Shown here one piece after another: positions 5,479 to 13,331 of a DNA stretch of 30,379 nt (positions within the stretch are counted from its first letter, which is position 1; each line of letters begins with the position of its first letter). The notes below the pieces were generated by a model. It was not told where the DNA came from and made no database searches. It was given only the letters and a program-made list of their open reading frames with translations. Location: assembly GCA_910586355.1 (NCBI GenBank), contig CAJUHJ010000016.1, positions 36,892 through 67,270 on the forward strand, read 5' to 3'. The stretch is from an uncultured Lachnospiraceae bacterium. Its GTDB lineage: Bacteria > Bacillota > Clostridia > Lachnospirales > Lachnospiraceae. A program made the translations under genes and the position numbers.

Positions 5479-7653
5479 TTAAGCTGCATCTGAAATCTTC
5501 TTTTTCCCAATCCTGCGTTTCATTACAAACCACAACTGTGTTGCAACACAAATCGAAGAATATGAACCACTAATCAAACCAACCATAAGCGGAAGCGAGA
5601 AATCACGAATCGTAGCAACCCCTAAAAGCCACAGCATAAAGACCATAATAAATGTGGTAATCGACGTATTGATACTACGGCTCAGCGTTTGAGTGAGACT
5701 GATATTTGCCACTTCACACAAACTCTTTGAATCTTTGACTTTTTTCAGCTTCAAATTTTCACGTATTCTGTCAAAAATAACGATAGTATCATTTATGGAA
5801 TAACCAATAATCGTCAGCATACATGCAATAAACGTATTACCAACAGAAATCCGTACAACCGCATAACAGGTCAGTACGATAAGCACATCATGCACCAATG
5901 CCAAAATTGCACTGACTGCAAACCTTGCATCACTAAAACGGAACCAGATATAAATCAGCATACATACTACTGCGATTAAAACTGCTTTTACAGCATCGGT
6001 ACGCATTTCTGAACTGACTGCCGAACTAATGCTTTCAGACTGAATCTCATTTTCATCCACGTTATAATTGTCAACAAATACCTTATTGAGCGCCTCACGT
6101 TCTGTCAGGGAAAGGGTACGCGTCTTAAAGATAATTTGATTCGTCCCCTGTACCTGGGTCGTCTGAATATCACTGTCTCCCGTTACATTTTCCACCAGTG
6201 GAACCATTTCAGAATCAATTTGTTCAATCGTATAGTCTTTATCAAAAGGAACCGTCGTAGAAGTACCGCCAATGAAGTCAAGGCTGTAATTCAGCGCATT
6301 GCCATTTGAACCATGTACGCCCATTGCCACGAAACCTGCTACAATAACGATAAGGGAGATTGCAAATAAAATGCCTCTGCGCTCTACAAGACGCAATGGT
6401 TTTAATTCTTTCCCTTTTCCAAATAAACGTTCACTGCAAAGACCAACTGCATAAAAAGCTTCCAAAATTACCCTTGTAACGACCAACGCCGTAAACATAG
6501 AAAGAATAATACCGATTGCAAGCGTACTTGCAAATCCTTTTACCGAACCAGAACCAAGCATTCCAAGCACTGCCGCCGCAATCAATGTCGTCACATTACC
6601 GTCAATAATCGCAGAAAGCGCTTTTTTAAATCCAATGTCAATGGCAGAACCAACGCTCTTTCCAGAGGAAATTTCTTCGCGGATACGCGCAAAGATAATA
6701 ACATTCGCATCCACCGCCATACCAATTGACAGGATAATACCTGCAATACCAGGAAGCGTTAATGTAATCTCAAACAAATATAATGTCGCAATTACAAGAC
6801 ATGTATAAATAGCCAGTGCAATAGAAGCCGCTACGCCAGGAATAAAATATACAATCATCATAAACACCATTACAATGATAAGCCCTATTGCGGCAGCTTT
6901 TAAACTGCTTGAAATCGCTTCGCTTCCCAACTGTGCGCCAACTACATTCGAACGCAGCTCGCTGAGCTGTAAAGAAAGAGACCCCACGCGGATATTAGAC
7001 GCCAAACGCTCTGCTGCTTCATGGGATTCCATACCGGAAATCTGCGCATTGCCTCCTGTAATCGGCTCGTCTACCACCGGATTACTAATAACCTGATCAT
7101 CATATACAATCGGCAGGTTTTTACCGACATTTGCACTTGTCATCTCAGAAAAAGCTGCTGCTCCTTCGTCCGTAAGCGTTAATTCTACAACAAACTCATT
7201 GTTCTTCATTTCATTCTGGTAGGACGCCGCCTGTGCGTCTGCTACCATATCGCCCGTCATAAACGTTTCGCCTTCCGGAGTCTGAAATTCCAAAGAACCG
7301 GGTTTTCCCAAATCTTCTAATATCTCATTTGCATCTGTTACGCCCGGAATCTCAACCGTAATACGGTCTTCCCCTTCCCGGTATACAACTGCTTCTGTAC
7401 TGTACCCTTCGATACGTCTCTGCAGTTTGTAAACAGTATCGCTAATTTGCTCTGACGTTGGATTTTCATCATCTACTTGATATGTGATACTAACGCCGCC
7501 CGCCAAGTCCAAACCCAGCTTAATACTCATATCTTCCCCAATTCCGGTAGAAGAAAGTATAATTGATGCGTAATACGCAAGACCTGCAAGAATCAGGGCA
7601 ATGACAACGAGTATCGCCGCGCCCCGTCCTTTATTGACTTTGTTCTTCATCAT
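5479..7653 (-). CDS. secDF: Protein translocase subunit SecDF (fused)
   Basis: This inner-membrane accessory of the Sec translocon uses proton motive force to help secreted proteins leave SecYEG. The 724-aa protein joins SecD and SecF as in Bacillus. The SecD half has an N-terminal helix (12-33), GLDLAGG at 47-53, a large extracytoplasmic domain to about 250, and AVDANVIIFARIREE near 313-327. The SecF half starts near residue 420 with DFIGGT at 459-464 and the matching NDTIVIFDRIREN motif. About 12 membrane helices are visible. The start is set by an AGGAAGAG site before ATG-ATG. It lies 13 bases after scfB, an arrangement usual for SCIFF loci. Confidence 0.97.
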   Translation of the reverse strand: MMKNKVNKGRGAAILVVIALILAGLAYYASIILSSTGIGEDMSIKLGLDLAGGVSITYQVDDENPTSEQISDTVYKLQRRIEGYSTEAVVYREGEDRITVEIPGVTDANEILEDLGKPGSLEFQTPEGETFMTGDMVADAQAASYQNEMKNNEFVVELTLTDEGAAAFSEMTSANVGKNLPIVYDDQVISNPVVDEPITGGNAQISGMESHEAAERLASNIRVGSLSLQLSELRSNVVGAQLGSEAISSSLKAAAIGLIIVMVFMMIVYFIPGVAASIALAIYTCLVIATLYLFEITLTLPGIAGIILSIGMAVDANVIIFARIREEISSGKSVGSAIDIGFKKALSAIIDGNVTTLIAAAVLGMLGSGSVKGFASTLAIGIILSMFTALVVTRVILEAFYAVGLCSERLFGKGKELKPLRLVERRGILFAISLIVIVAGFVAMGVHGSNGNALNYSLDFIGGTSTTVPFDKDYTIEQIDSEMVPLVENVTGDSDIQTTQVQGTNQIIFKTRTLSLTEREALNKVFVDNYNVDENEIQSESISSAVSSEMRTDAVKAVLIAVVCMLIYIWFRFSDARFAVSAILALVHDVLIVLTCYAVVRISVGNTFIACMLTIIGYSINDTIVIFDRIRENLKLKKVKDSKSLCEVANISLTQTLSRSINTSITTFIMVFMLWLLGVATIRDFSLPLMVGLISGSYSSICVATQLWFVMKRRIGKKKISDAA

Positions 7654-7666
7654 TTCTCTTCCTTTC

Positions 7667-9028
7667 TTATTCTTTTTCGAATGTTTCCGCTGCTTTTATC
7701 ATAATCGCACATTCGACCCGTTTTTTTTGCAGTTCACATCCAATTTCATAGGTATTATGAATATCTCCGTGAAAATGATATGAATTTGCCGCGCAGCCGC
7801 CGCTGCAGTAAAATTTCGCAAAGCATGTCCAGCATTTCTCTTTAGAATAAACATTGCAGCTTTTAAATTCATCCCGAAGCGCCGTATTGGTAATGCCGTC
7901 TTTGACATTCCCCATTAAAAACTTTTCGTTTCCGACAAATTGATGACAGGGATAAAAATCCCCCCACGGCGTTACTGCGAGATATTCCGTTCCTGAACCG
8001 CAGCCGGAAAGCCGTTTTGCCACACAGGGACCTCCCTCTAAATCTATCATAAAATGAAAAAATTGAAAAGCATTTCCCTGTTTTTTCCGCTTCACCAGTT
8101 CTTTTGCCAAACTGTCGTATTCTTCAAATAATTGCGGCAAATCTTCTTTTTGAATCGCATAATCATCCGATTCCGGGGCAACCACCGGCTCTACAGAAAT
8201 CTGTTTAAAGCCAAGATCCGCAAGGTGAATTACATCTTTTGAAAAATCTAAATTCTCATATGTAAAAGTACCTCTCACATAATAATTTTCCTGATTGCGG
8301 CTTTCTGCAAATTTTTGGAATTTTGGTACAATCAGGGAATAACTTCCGCTTCCATTTGGAAACGGCCGCATTTTATCATTGACTTTTTGCCGTCCATCTA
8401 TACTTAAAACCACATTTGCCATTTCACGATTGGCAAATTCCATAATTTCATCATTCAAAAGGACACCGTTTGTCGTCAGGGTAAAACGGAAATTTTTATC
8501 ATACAGCTTCTCCTGTTCTCTGCCGTATGCAACCAGATCCTTTACCACCTGAAAATTTAACGTTGGCTCCCCGCCAAAAAAATCCACTTCTAAATTTCTT
8601 CTGCCGCCGGAATTTGCAATCAGAAAATCAAGCGCCGCTTTTCCTGTTTCATACGACATCAACGCCCTTTTTCCATGATACTCACCTTCTTCGGCAAAAC
8701 AATAACGGCATTTTAAATTGCAGTCGTGCGCAATATGAAGGCACAGCGCCTTTACAACAGTCTTACGCTTCGTGACATCTAAAATATAATCTTCATAATC
8801 ATCTTTTGTAAACAGGACTCCCTCTTTTATTAAGGAAGCTACTTCCTCTATCGCTTCAGCGACCTGTTCTTTTCCATAATCCTGTTTTAACCGATCTATA
8901 ATTTCAGTTTCTGTATTTGTCTCCCACAAAGCAATCACATCATAAGCCGTATCATCTACCACATGTACCGCGCCGCTGTTTACATCCAGAACAATATTAT
9001 AGCCGTTGTTTTTATACTGATGAACCAC
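7667..9028 (-). CDS. scfB: SCIFF peptide maturase, radical SAM/SPASM thioether synthase
   Basis: This radical-SAM enzyme forms thioether cross-links in the six-cysteine SCIFF peptide. It has 453 aa. An N-terminal peptide-recognition-like region covers residues 1-85. The 4Fe-4S cluster motif is C103-x3-C107-x2-C110, followed by FFGGEPTL. A cysteine-rich SPASM domain at the C-terminus (from about residue 345) binds auxiliary Fe-S clusters. The start is GTG, behind a weak GAGGG site, with no better ATG nearby. The precursor gene scfA lies 100 bases upstream with a terminator hairpin between, and secDF follows 13 bases downstream. Confidence 0.95.
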   Translation of the reverse strand: MVHQYKNNGYNIVLDVNSGAVHVVDDTAYDVIALWETNTETEIIDRLKQDYGKEQVAEAIEEVASLIKEGVLFTKDDYEDYILDVTKRKTVVKALCLHIAHDCNLKCRYCFAEEGEYHGKRALMSYETGKAALDFLIANSGGRRNLEVDFFGGEPTLNFQVVKDLVAYGREQEKLYDKNFRFTLTTNGVLLNDEIMEFANREMANVVLSIDGRQKVNDKMRPFPNGSGSYSLIVPKFQKFAESRNQENYYVRGTFTYENLDFSKDVIHLADLGFKQISVEPVVAPESDDYAIQKEDLPQLFEEYDSLAKELVKRKKQGNAFQFFHFMIDLEGGPCVAKRLSGCGSGTEYLAVTPWGDFYPCHQFVGNEKFLMGNVKDGITNTALRDEFKSCNVYSKEKCWTCFAKFYCSGGCAANSYHFHGDIHNTYEIGCELQKKRVECAIMIKAAETFEKE

Positions 9029-9069
9029 TACAATATTCCCTCTCTTCCTAAGTCTTACCTAATAATAAC

Positions 9070-9104
9070 GAAAAAACAAACGACCGCACGCTATGCGCGC
9101 GGCC
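9070..9104 (-). terminator. Terminator/attenuator between scfA and scfB
   Basis: On the minus strand GGCCGCGCGC-ATA-GCGTGCGGTC forms a 10-bp stem with two G.U pairs (9082-9091 with 9095-9104), followed by GTTTGTTTTTTCG. Lying between precursor and maturase genes, it would make much more scfA than scfB transcript by partial read-through. Confidence 0.85.
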
Positions 9105-9128
9105 TCAATTATGTAATCTGTATCAACT

Positions 9129-9272
9129 CTATTTGCTGTGCTCGCAAGTCTGGTTTCCAACTGTGCAGGAAGTCTTGCATGCTGACTGGCAGGAAGTCTG
9201 ACATTCGCCGCAGCCGCCTTTCTTGAGCGTATTTTGTAATTTTTTTGTATTTAATGTTTTCACGTGTTTCAT
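9129..9272 (-). CDS. scfA: SCIFF precursor peptide (six cysteines in forty-five), 47 aa
   Basis: This is a ribosomally made peptide that is cross-linked by the neighbouring radical-SAM maturase. I translated it directly: it starts MKHVKTLNTKK, ends in EHSK, and has 47 residues. Cysteines are at 21, 24, 28, 32, 36 and 43. The core includes GCGECQTSCQSACKTSC, nearly invariant in this family across Clostridia. A basic leader of about 18 residues precedes the Cys-rich core. An AGGAG site lies nine bases before the ATG. A longer reading frame covers the same bases in another frame and is a shadow. The mature product's function is unknown, but its conservation next to secDF suggests a housekeeping role. 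Confidence 0.96.
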   Translation of the reverse strand: MKHVKTLNTKKLQNTLKKGGCGECQTSCQSACKTSCTVGNQTCEHSK

Positions 9273-9328
9273 AAATTATATCTCCTTTTCTTTCCAGCCA
9301 ATTACACTTTGGCTTATATTCGAAAGAC

Positions 9329-9357
9329 ATTATACCACAAGTATCCTCATATGGAAA
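9329..9357 (-). promoter_or_regulatory. Sigma-A promoter of scfA
   Basis: Minus-strand TATAAT (9329-9334) has an extended TGG directly before it, and a weak -35, TTTCCA (9352-9357), lies 17 bp upstream. It is about 57 bases before the scfA start. Confidence 0.7.
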
Positions 9358-9546
9358 GTCTTTTTTATTGGAATTCTTCTGAAAACAGCTTAACAATCTG
9401 CCAGCTTGCCAGAAGCAGAAAATAAAACCAAAGAATGATACGGCGTGAAGTCCTCCGCTGTGTCCCCTTCCAACAGAGTCATCATGCAAAAAGCCTCAAG
9501 TACGACGGCTTGCAGTTATGGCATTGGAACCATTTGGATTTGCTTA
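9358..9546. other. Gap between scfA promoter and lipoprotein gene
   Basis: No intact gene is seen in this stretch. On the minus strand a hydrophobic frame (FFGFIFCFWQAGRLL, about 9434-9390) begins at an ATG at 9489 and then runs through the scfA promoter. In many Clostridia a small membrane protein gene (TIGR04086 family) precedes scfA. This could be a decayed piece of one, but the match is only in texture. Confidence 0.3.
9486..9513 (-). terminator. Weak terminator of the transglutaminase-like lipoprotein gene
   Basis: On the minus strand AAGCC pairs with GGCTT across an 11-base loop and is followed by five Ts, about 35 bases after the stop at 9547. The stem is short, so this is tentative. 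Confidence 0.35.
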
Positions 9547-10809
9547 TTATAAACTCGAAAAATGAAAGGTCAGTACACAATGTTCTTTATTTTCTAAATA
9601 ATAAACAGAAGATATATTTTCGCAGTAATCCGATATATGCTGCTGCGTGATAAAATAATCCAAAGCCATATCATAAATATCTGGTGAGGAAAATTTTAGG
9701 GCCAATTCCTCACCTCCATCATTCCACACCCTTGCTAACAAACCGCCAATCTGTTCAGGATTCCACTCCGAAAAATAACGGTTTTCCCTTACAAAATAAT
9801 TGCATGAAATACTGTTACATTCCGGCAGCGGAAAATGATTATCAAACGTATGCGTCTCTTTTATTTCATCTGTTGTCATTGCAAGATAACTGTAATTTAC
9901 ATGTTTTTCTGTCTGACTTGAACGGTCCAGATACCTGGAATTGCCCCATGTCACATCCATATAATAATATTCTCCATCTAACTTTATAAGATTCCATGCA
10001 TGGGATTCTCCATTTGCCCGTCCCGTCACAATGACGCTCTCAATCCCAAGCAGCCGCAGCAAATACTGCGCGGCGCTGGCATATCCCTGACAAACTGTCG
10101 CGCGGTTCAAAAAAGCGCTGATAATATTCTGGTTATTTTCTACTGAAGCATCATAATCCACATTTTGCGTCAATATTTCAAATATATATTTTGCCTTATC
10201 ATAATCAGAATCTGTGATAGAAATACCCGCTAAGAGTTCTTCCACCGAAGCGTCAATCTGCTGCTGAATCATCTGCCGTTCTTGAAACTCCATTGTATAC
10301 TTTGGCGCAAAATCCATCCCCGTTAATTTACGGTCTCTGGTATACTGTGTATAGACATAACCGGACATCCAAAACAGACCGCCGTAATCTGCACATACCG
10401 CTTTGTATGCCCGTTCTAAAACCTGAGTGTCCAATGTAGAAACTTCCGCCTTCTCCGCATGTTCTAAAACAGTATTTAAAACTTCGTGATACACCTGCTT
10501 TTCTTCTTCTGATAAGTAAAGATACGCATAATTTGGAACCTGCGCCATATCCTCGTTCATCTCTGTCGGCTCATTCATTTCCGTCACGAATTCTGTTTCA
10601 ACCGGAATTTCTGTTTGGTAAGAATCTGTTTCTTCACTTGCAAACATGACTTCTGTTGCCTGTTTTTGACTATTTTCCAAAGTTACGTCATTTTTTAAAA
10701 TTTCTGTTTTTAAAACTTCAAACTGTTCTGTTATTCTGCAGCCAGTCAAAGAACCCAAACATACGGCTGCAGAGCATATGAAAAACAGTTTTCGTACTTT
10801 TCTTTTCAT
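9547..10809 (-). CDS. Lipoprotein with transglutaminase-like domain
   Basis: This is a surface-anchored protein of 420 aa. The signal peptide ends in lipobox LTGC with Cys24 as the lipidated residue. A Thr/Glu-rich linker covers about 30-95. A transglutaminase-like domain follows, with Cys240 in CQGYA, His270 in SHAWN and Asp285 in YMDVTWG, the papain-like triad in canonical order. Such bacterial domains usually act as cysteine peptidases or cross-linkers at the cell wall; the substrate is unknown. I chose the ATG at 10809, five bases after GGAGG. A GTG 36 bases upstream extends the frame but lacks a site and would spoil the signal peptide. Confidence 0.85.
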   Translation of the reverse strand: MKRKVRKLFFICSAAVCLGSLTGCRITEQFEVLKTEILKNDVTLENSQKQATEVMFASEETDSYQTEIPVETEFVTEMNEPTEMNEDMAQVPNYAYLYLSEEEKQVYHEVLNTVLEHAEKAEVSTLDTQVLERAYKAVCADYGGLFWMSGYVYTQYTRDRKLTGMDFAPKYTMEFQERQMIQQQIDASVEELLAGISITDSDYDKAKYIFEILTQNVDYDASVENNQNIISAFLNRATVCQGYASAAQYLLRLLGIESVIVTGRANGESHAWNLIKLDGEYYYMDVTWGNSRYLDRSSQTEKHVNYSYLAMTTDEIKETHTFDNHFPLPECNSISCNYFVRENRYFSEWNPEQIGGLLARVWNDGGEELALKFSSPDIYDMALDYFITQQHISDYCENISSVYYLENKEHCVLTFHFSSL

Positions 10810-10870
10810 GCCTGCCTCCACACATATATGATTACAATTTTTCACAATTATTATTATTTTACTATATTTT

Positions 10871-10900
10871 TTGGATTTTTCATAGAACCTATGTTAAAAT
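10871..10900 (+). promoter_or_regulatory. Sigma-A promoter of the DUF5721-like gene
   Basis: TTGGAT (10871-10876) is separated by 18 bp from TAAAAT (10895-10900), with an extended TGT before the -10. It lies about 30 bases upstream of the TTG start. Confidence 0.65.
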
Positions 10901-10929
10901 ATATCTATCTTTCTAAATGAGGTGACAAA

Positions 10930-11433
10930 TTGATTGCATTAAAACTAACTGACGTCAAAACATTTATGAATCAGCTTCTATGCAGTGAAATATTTGACAA
11001 CTTTCTGCTCCCGGAAGCGTCCATCACTAAAGATGCTACTTTTACTATCGACGGACATATCAACGATTCATTTTATTCCAGCGAAGAACGCAGCGAACAA
11101 GGACTTTCTAACCAGCAAATTCTTCCCTATGCCAGGCTTAGACCAATCTGCTACCAATTTATCCGCGGAACACATACTCCGGTACATTTTAAATTTATTC
11201 TCATGCTCTCTCCAGATAATATGTCAAATACCCTTGCACGTTCCCAAAGCCACCTAACCGCAAATGACGTAAAAGGTATTTTTATCAACATAAATTTCTT
11301 AAATGGACAGCTTACCCTAACGACCGGTATATCTTATGTCGTTTTTACAACAGACCATACCCTAGACCACGAATGGGATTCCATGATACAAAAGTTCCTA
11401 AATAAATATGCAATATCCTATGAAGAACTTTAA
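10930..11433 (+). CDS. DUF5721 family protein (unknown function)
   Basis: This is a 167-aa soluble protein. The opening IALKLTDVKTFMNQLL, the run DNFLLPEASI and the block TFTIDGHIN match a short conserved family I associate with Lachnospiraceae (DUF5721), whose function is unknown. The start is TTG, supported by GAGGTGA seven bases upstream; no ATG gives a better fit. It has no membrane helix, signal or catalytic motif. It is a single gene behind its own promoter, with the cold-shock gene next. The family name comes from memory of sequence texture and is less sure than the reading frame. Confidence 0.75.
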   Translation: MIALKLTDVKTFMNQLLCSEIFDNFLLPEASITKDATFTIDGHINDSFYSSEERSEQGLSNQQILPYARLRPICYQFIRGTHTPVHFKFILMLSPDNMSNTLARSQSHLTANDVKGIFININFLNGQLTLTTGISYVVFTTDHTLDHEWDSMIQKFLNKYAISYEEL

Positions 11434-11442
11434 TAGTAACAC

Positions 11443-11471
11443 TTTACTTTTTTACTCACTTATGTTATAGT
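11443..11471 (+). promoter_or_regulatory. Sigma-A promoter of the cold-shock gene
   Basis: TTTACT (11443-11448) is 17 bp from TATAGT (11466-11471), with an extended TGT. The transcript would begin close to the leader hairpin at 11476-11495. Confidence 0.7.
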
Positions 11472-11475
11472 TAGT

Positions 11476-11495
11476 CTATGCGAATAAGTGCATAG
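11476..11495 (+). promoter_or_regulatory. Hairpin in cold-shock mRNA leader
   Basis: CTATGC-GAATAAGT-GCATAG is a perfect 6-bp stem 10 bases before the GGAGG ribosome-binding site and near the predicted transcript start. Cold-shock mRNAs often carry structured leaders that change stability or translation with temperature; this role here is inferred. Confidence 0.5.
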
Positions 11496-11517
11496 ATTAT
11501 TTTTTGGAGGTACTGCA

Positions 11518-11721
11518 ATGAACAAAGGTACAGTAAAATGGTTCAACAATCAAAAAGGCTATGGGTTCATTTCTGACGAGTCAGGAAACGATGTATTTGT
11601 TCATTACTCAGGGCTCAGCATGGAAGGCTTCAAATCATTAGAAGAAGGCGCCACTGTTGAATTCGAGGTAATCGACGGATCAAAAGGACCGCAAGCAACA
11701 AATGTAACTGTGGTAAATTAA
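11518..11721 (+). CDS. cspA: Cold-shock protein, CspA family
   Basis: This is a 67-aa single OB-fold RNA chaperone that melts mRNA structure, especially after cold shock. RNP1 is KGYGFI (residues 13-18) and RNP2 is VFVHYS (26-31), with the opening KGTVKWFN typical of the family. The ATG at 11518 follows GGAGG by seven bases. The frame stays open 30 bases further upstream, but that extension would cross the leader hairpin. It is a single gene with its own promoter and a strong terminator. Bacteria often have several copies, so the letter in the symbol is nominal. Confidence 0.95.
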   Translation: MNKGTVKWFNNQKGYGFISDESGNDVFVHYSGLSMEGFKSLEEGATVEFEVIDGSKGPQATNVTVVN

Positions 11722-11813
11722 ATTACTGCCAATCTTAATCACCGACTTTTCAACGTACCTTTTTCATAATATACAGCCATGATCAAGTGATTGAAACAGG
11801 ACATGATTAAATG

Positions 11814-11852
11814 AAAGACTGTCACATCTCCATTGTGGCAGTCTTTATTTTT
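11814..11852 (+). terminator. Terminator after the cold-shock gene
   Basis: AAAGACTGTCACA pairs with TGTGGCAGTCTTT (11814-11826 with 11834-11846, one U.G pair) and is followed by ATTTTTT. The 13-bp stem is better on the plus strand, but its right arm overlaps the stop of the convergent membrane-protein gene, so it probably serves both. Confidence 0.88.
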
Positions 11853-12261
11853 TCTGACTGGAATTATACTGAAAAATCCGATAAAAATAATAGCCAATCG
11901 TCCCAAGAATCCCTCCCATAATAATCAAACTATACGCAGAGTTCATTTTAATCCCCAACACATCCGCAACTGAAGGAACCAACACTCCCGTCACCAAAAA
12001 GAGCTTACAAATCCGTATCATCCGGACCGCATACATACGAACCAATTTCGGCAACGGCTCGTTGCTGCCATTTAATATCTCCGGAAATATCTGCAGAAAA
12101 ATCATTCCCACATAAAGAAGCCCCATAGGCAGTAAATGATACAATATCGTCCAAATCCCGCTCTCATATACATATCCATAATAAACCTGCAGCCCCAAAA
12201 ATACCCCTACCGCCACCGCCGTAACCGTCTCTACGATAATTTCCCATTCCCTTTTCACCAT
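11845..12261 (-). CDS. Four-helix membrane protein, unknown (138 aa)
   Basis: I do not recognise the family. Four hydrophobic helices are visible at about residues 11-30, 36-60, 86-105 and 109-130, with a basic, Arg-rich loop around 73-85 that should be cytoplasmic. The ends are charged (KREWE at the start, NSSQKK at the end). There is no catalytic motif. The ATG at 12261 has only a weak purine stretch (AGAA) upstream; a GTG three bases downstream is an alternative. It is convergent with the cold-shock gene and shares its terminator region. Confidence 0.7.
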   Translation of the reverse strand: MVKREWEIIVETVTAVAVGVFLGLQVYYGYVYESGIWTILYHLLPMGLLYVGMIFLQIFPEILNGSNEPLPKLVRMYAVRMIRICKLFLVTGVLVPSVADVLGIKMNSAYSLIIMGGILGTIGYYFYRIFQYNSSQKK

Positions 12262-12333
12262 ATTCTAAAAACCCCGCTTCCAACTTAAAATATTACCCAA
12301 ATACAAATCTCTAAAAATTACCTGCCAGTTTTT

Positions 12334-12362
12334 TTGAAGAATTCCTTTTGATATGTTATACT
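12334..12362 (+). promoter_or_regulatory. Sigma-A promoter of the alpha/beta hydrolase gene
   Basis: TTGAAG (12334-12339) is 17 bp from TATACT (12357-12362), with an extended TGT just before the -10. Confidence 0.7.
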
Positions 12363-12394
12363 AATAAAAAAATTTAGAAAGGTTCCTAATACAT

Positions 12395-13099
12395 ATGTAT
12401 ATTCAATTAAATGGACAAGTCATCTATTATGAAAAAACAGGAGAAGGTTTTCCCATAATTTTACTGCATGGAAACCAAGAATCCCACAAAATTTTTGACG
12501 CACTGATTCCAAAGCTTTCCAAAAAATATACTGTTTATGCGTTAGACAGCCGCGGCCATGGAGCAAGCGCATTGACAGAAGAATTTCACTATACAGACAT
12601 GGCGGAAGATATTGCAGCTTTTGTCCGTGCGCTTGATTTAGTAAAACCTGCATTTTACGGATTCAGCGACGGAGGCATTATCGGACTGATTGCTGCATCA
12701 CGCTACCCAAATCTCTTTTCTGTATTAGCCATAAGCGGAGCCAATCTGACTCCTTTTGGCTGGAAATTGCTTCCGAAACTCTCTGTGCGTATGCGCTACT
12801 TCATAAAAAAAGACCCATTCTCACGTCTGATGTTAAAAGAACCGCATATTACCAAAACAGACCTTTCAAAAATTACAATACCTACTTTAGTTCTTGCCGG
12901 TAAAAAAGATATTATAAAAAAGAAAGAAACCAAACGAATTGCCGCTGCGATTCCGAATGCTTCCTTAAAAATATTACCTGGTGAAAATCATTTTAGTTAT
13001 GTTGTGCACAGCTCGAAACTCTATCCCACATTAGATAGATTTTTCCGAAGCGCCGCAAACAAATCACGTTCTGCTTCTTTTGGCAATAACTGGCTGTAA
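12395..13099 (+). CDS. Alpha/beta hydrolase
   Basis: This cytoplasmic serine hydrolase has 234 aa. The oxyanion-hole motif LLHGN is at 23-27. The nucleophile elbow is GFSDGG with Ser91. The acid is Asp172 in AGKKD and the base His199 in ENHFS, giving a complete Ser-Asp-His triad. The cap region is short, as in small esterase/lyase-type members, so the fold is clear but the substrate cannot be told. The ATG follows a modest AAAGG site. It is a single gene with its own promoter and terminator. The last 18 residues (Ser, Asn rich) are probably a disordered tail. Confidence 0.88.
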   Translation: MYIQLNGQVIYYEKTGEGFPIILLHGNQESHKIFDALIPKLSKKYTVYALDSRGHGASALTEEFHYTDMAEDIAAFVRALDLVKPAFYGFSDGGIIGLIAASRYPNLFSVLAISGANLTPFGWKLLPKLSVRMRYFIKKDPFSRLMLKEPHITKTDLSKITIPTLVLAGKKDIIKKKETKRIAAAIPNASLKILPGENHFSYVVHSSKLYPTLDRFFRSAANKSRSASFGNNWL

Positions 13100-13100
13100 A

Positions 13101-13160
13101 TGAAAAAGAACTGCCGATTTATGCTTTGCTCCCCATAAAACGGCAGTTCCTTTATTCTTC
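13101..13160. terminator. Bidirectional terminator between hydrolase and 45-aa membrane protein genes
   Basis: GAACTGCCG (13108-13116) pairs with CGGCAGTTC (13141-13149). The stem continues past one A.A mismatch through TTTATG/CATAAA. CTTTATTCTT follows on the plus strand, and TTTTTCATTT follows on the minus strand, where the tail is stronger. Confidence 0.85.
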
Positions 13161-13289
13161 ATCTTCAAAGCTCTTTTGTGTAATGGCTGCTACTGCGCTT
13201 GTCACTGCTGAAACAACTGTCACAACTGCAACTGTTACAACAAATAAAACTAAAATTGCCAAAAATATTAACAAACCGCTTTCTGTCAT
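13152..13289 (-). CDS. Small single-helix membrane protein (45 aa)
   Basis: I translated this directly: MTESGLLIFLAILVLF, then a Val/Thr/Ala-rich stretch, ending in KSFEDEE. One long membrane helix spans about residues 5-38, with an acidic C-terminal tail. It has its own sigma-A promoter 41 bases upstream, an AGAAGTGG site and a terminator, and its codons are clean, so it looks like a real gene. The family and function are not recognised. Proteins of this shape often regulate a larger membrane complex. It is read in the same direction as the alarmone synthetase upstream but from a separate promoter. Confidence 0.75.
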   Translation of the reverse strand: MTESGLLIFLAILVLFVVTVAVVTVVSAVTSAVAAITQKSFEDEE

Positions 13290-13295
13290 ACTATC

Positions 13296-13331
13296 CACTT
13301 CTTTCTAAAATGAATTTATATCTGAAAGAAG
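13296..13331 (-). promoter_or_regulatory. Leader inverted repeat able to mask the ribosome-binding site
   Basis: In the leader of the 45-aa gene, CTTCTTTC near the transcript start is complementary to GAAAGAAG, which contains the ribosome-binding site, with an 18-base spacer. Pairing would hide the site, hinting at translational control. The stem is A/T rich and 8 bp, so this is tentative. Confidence 0.4.

Noticed and set aside
9109..9489. A 126-codon minus-strand open frame over the SCIFF region
   Set aside because: It overlaps scfA in another frame, runs through the scfA promoter, and has no ribosome-binding site. The 47-aa scfA frame explains the bases.
11488..11517. Longer cold-shock protein starting 30 bases upstream
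   Set aside because: That start lies in the leader hairpin, while GGAGG is placed correctly for the ATG at 11518, which gives the normal family length.
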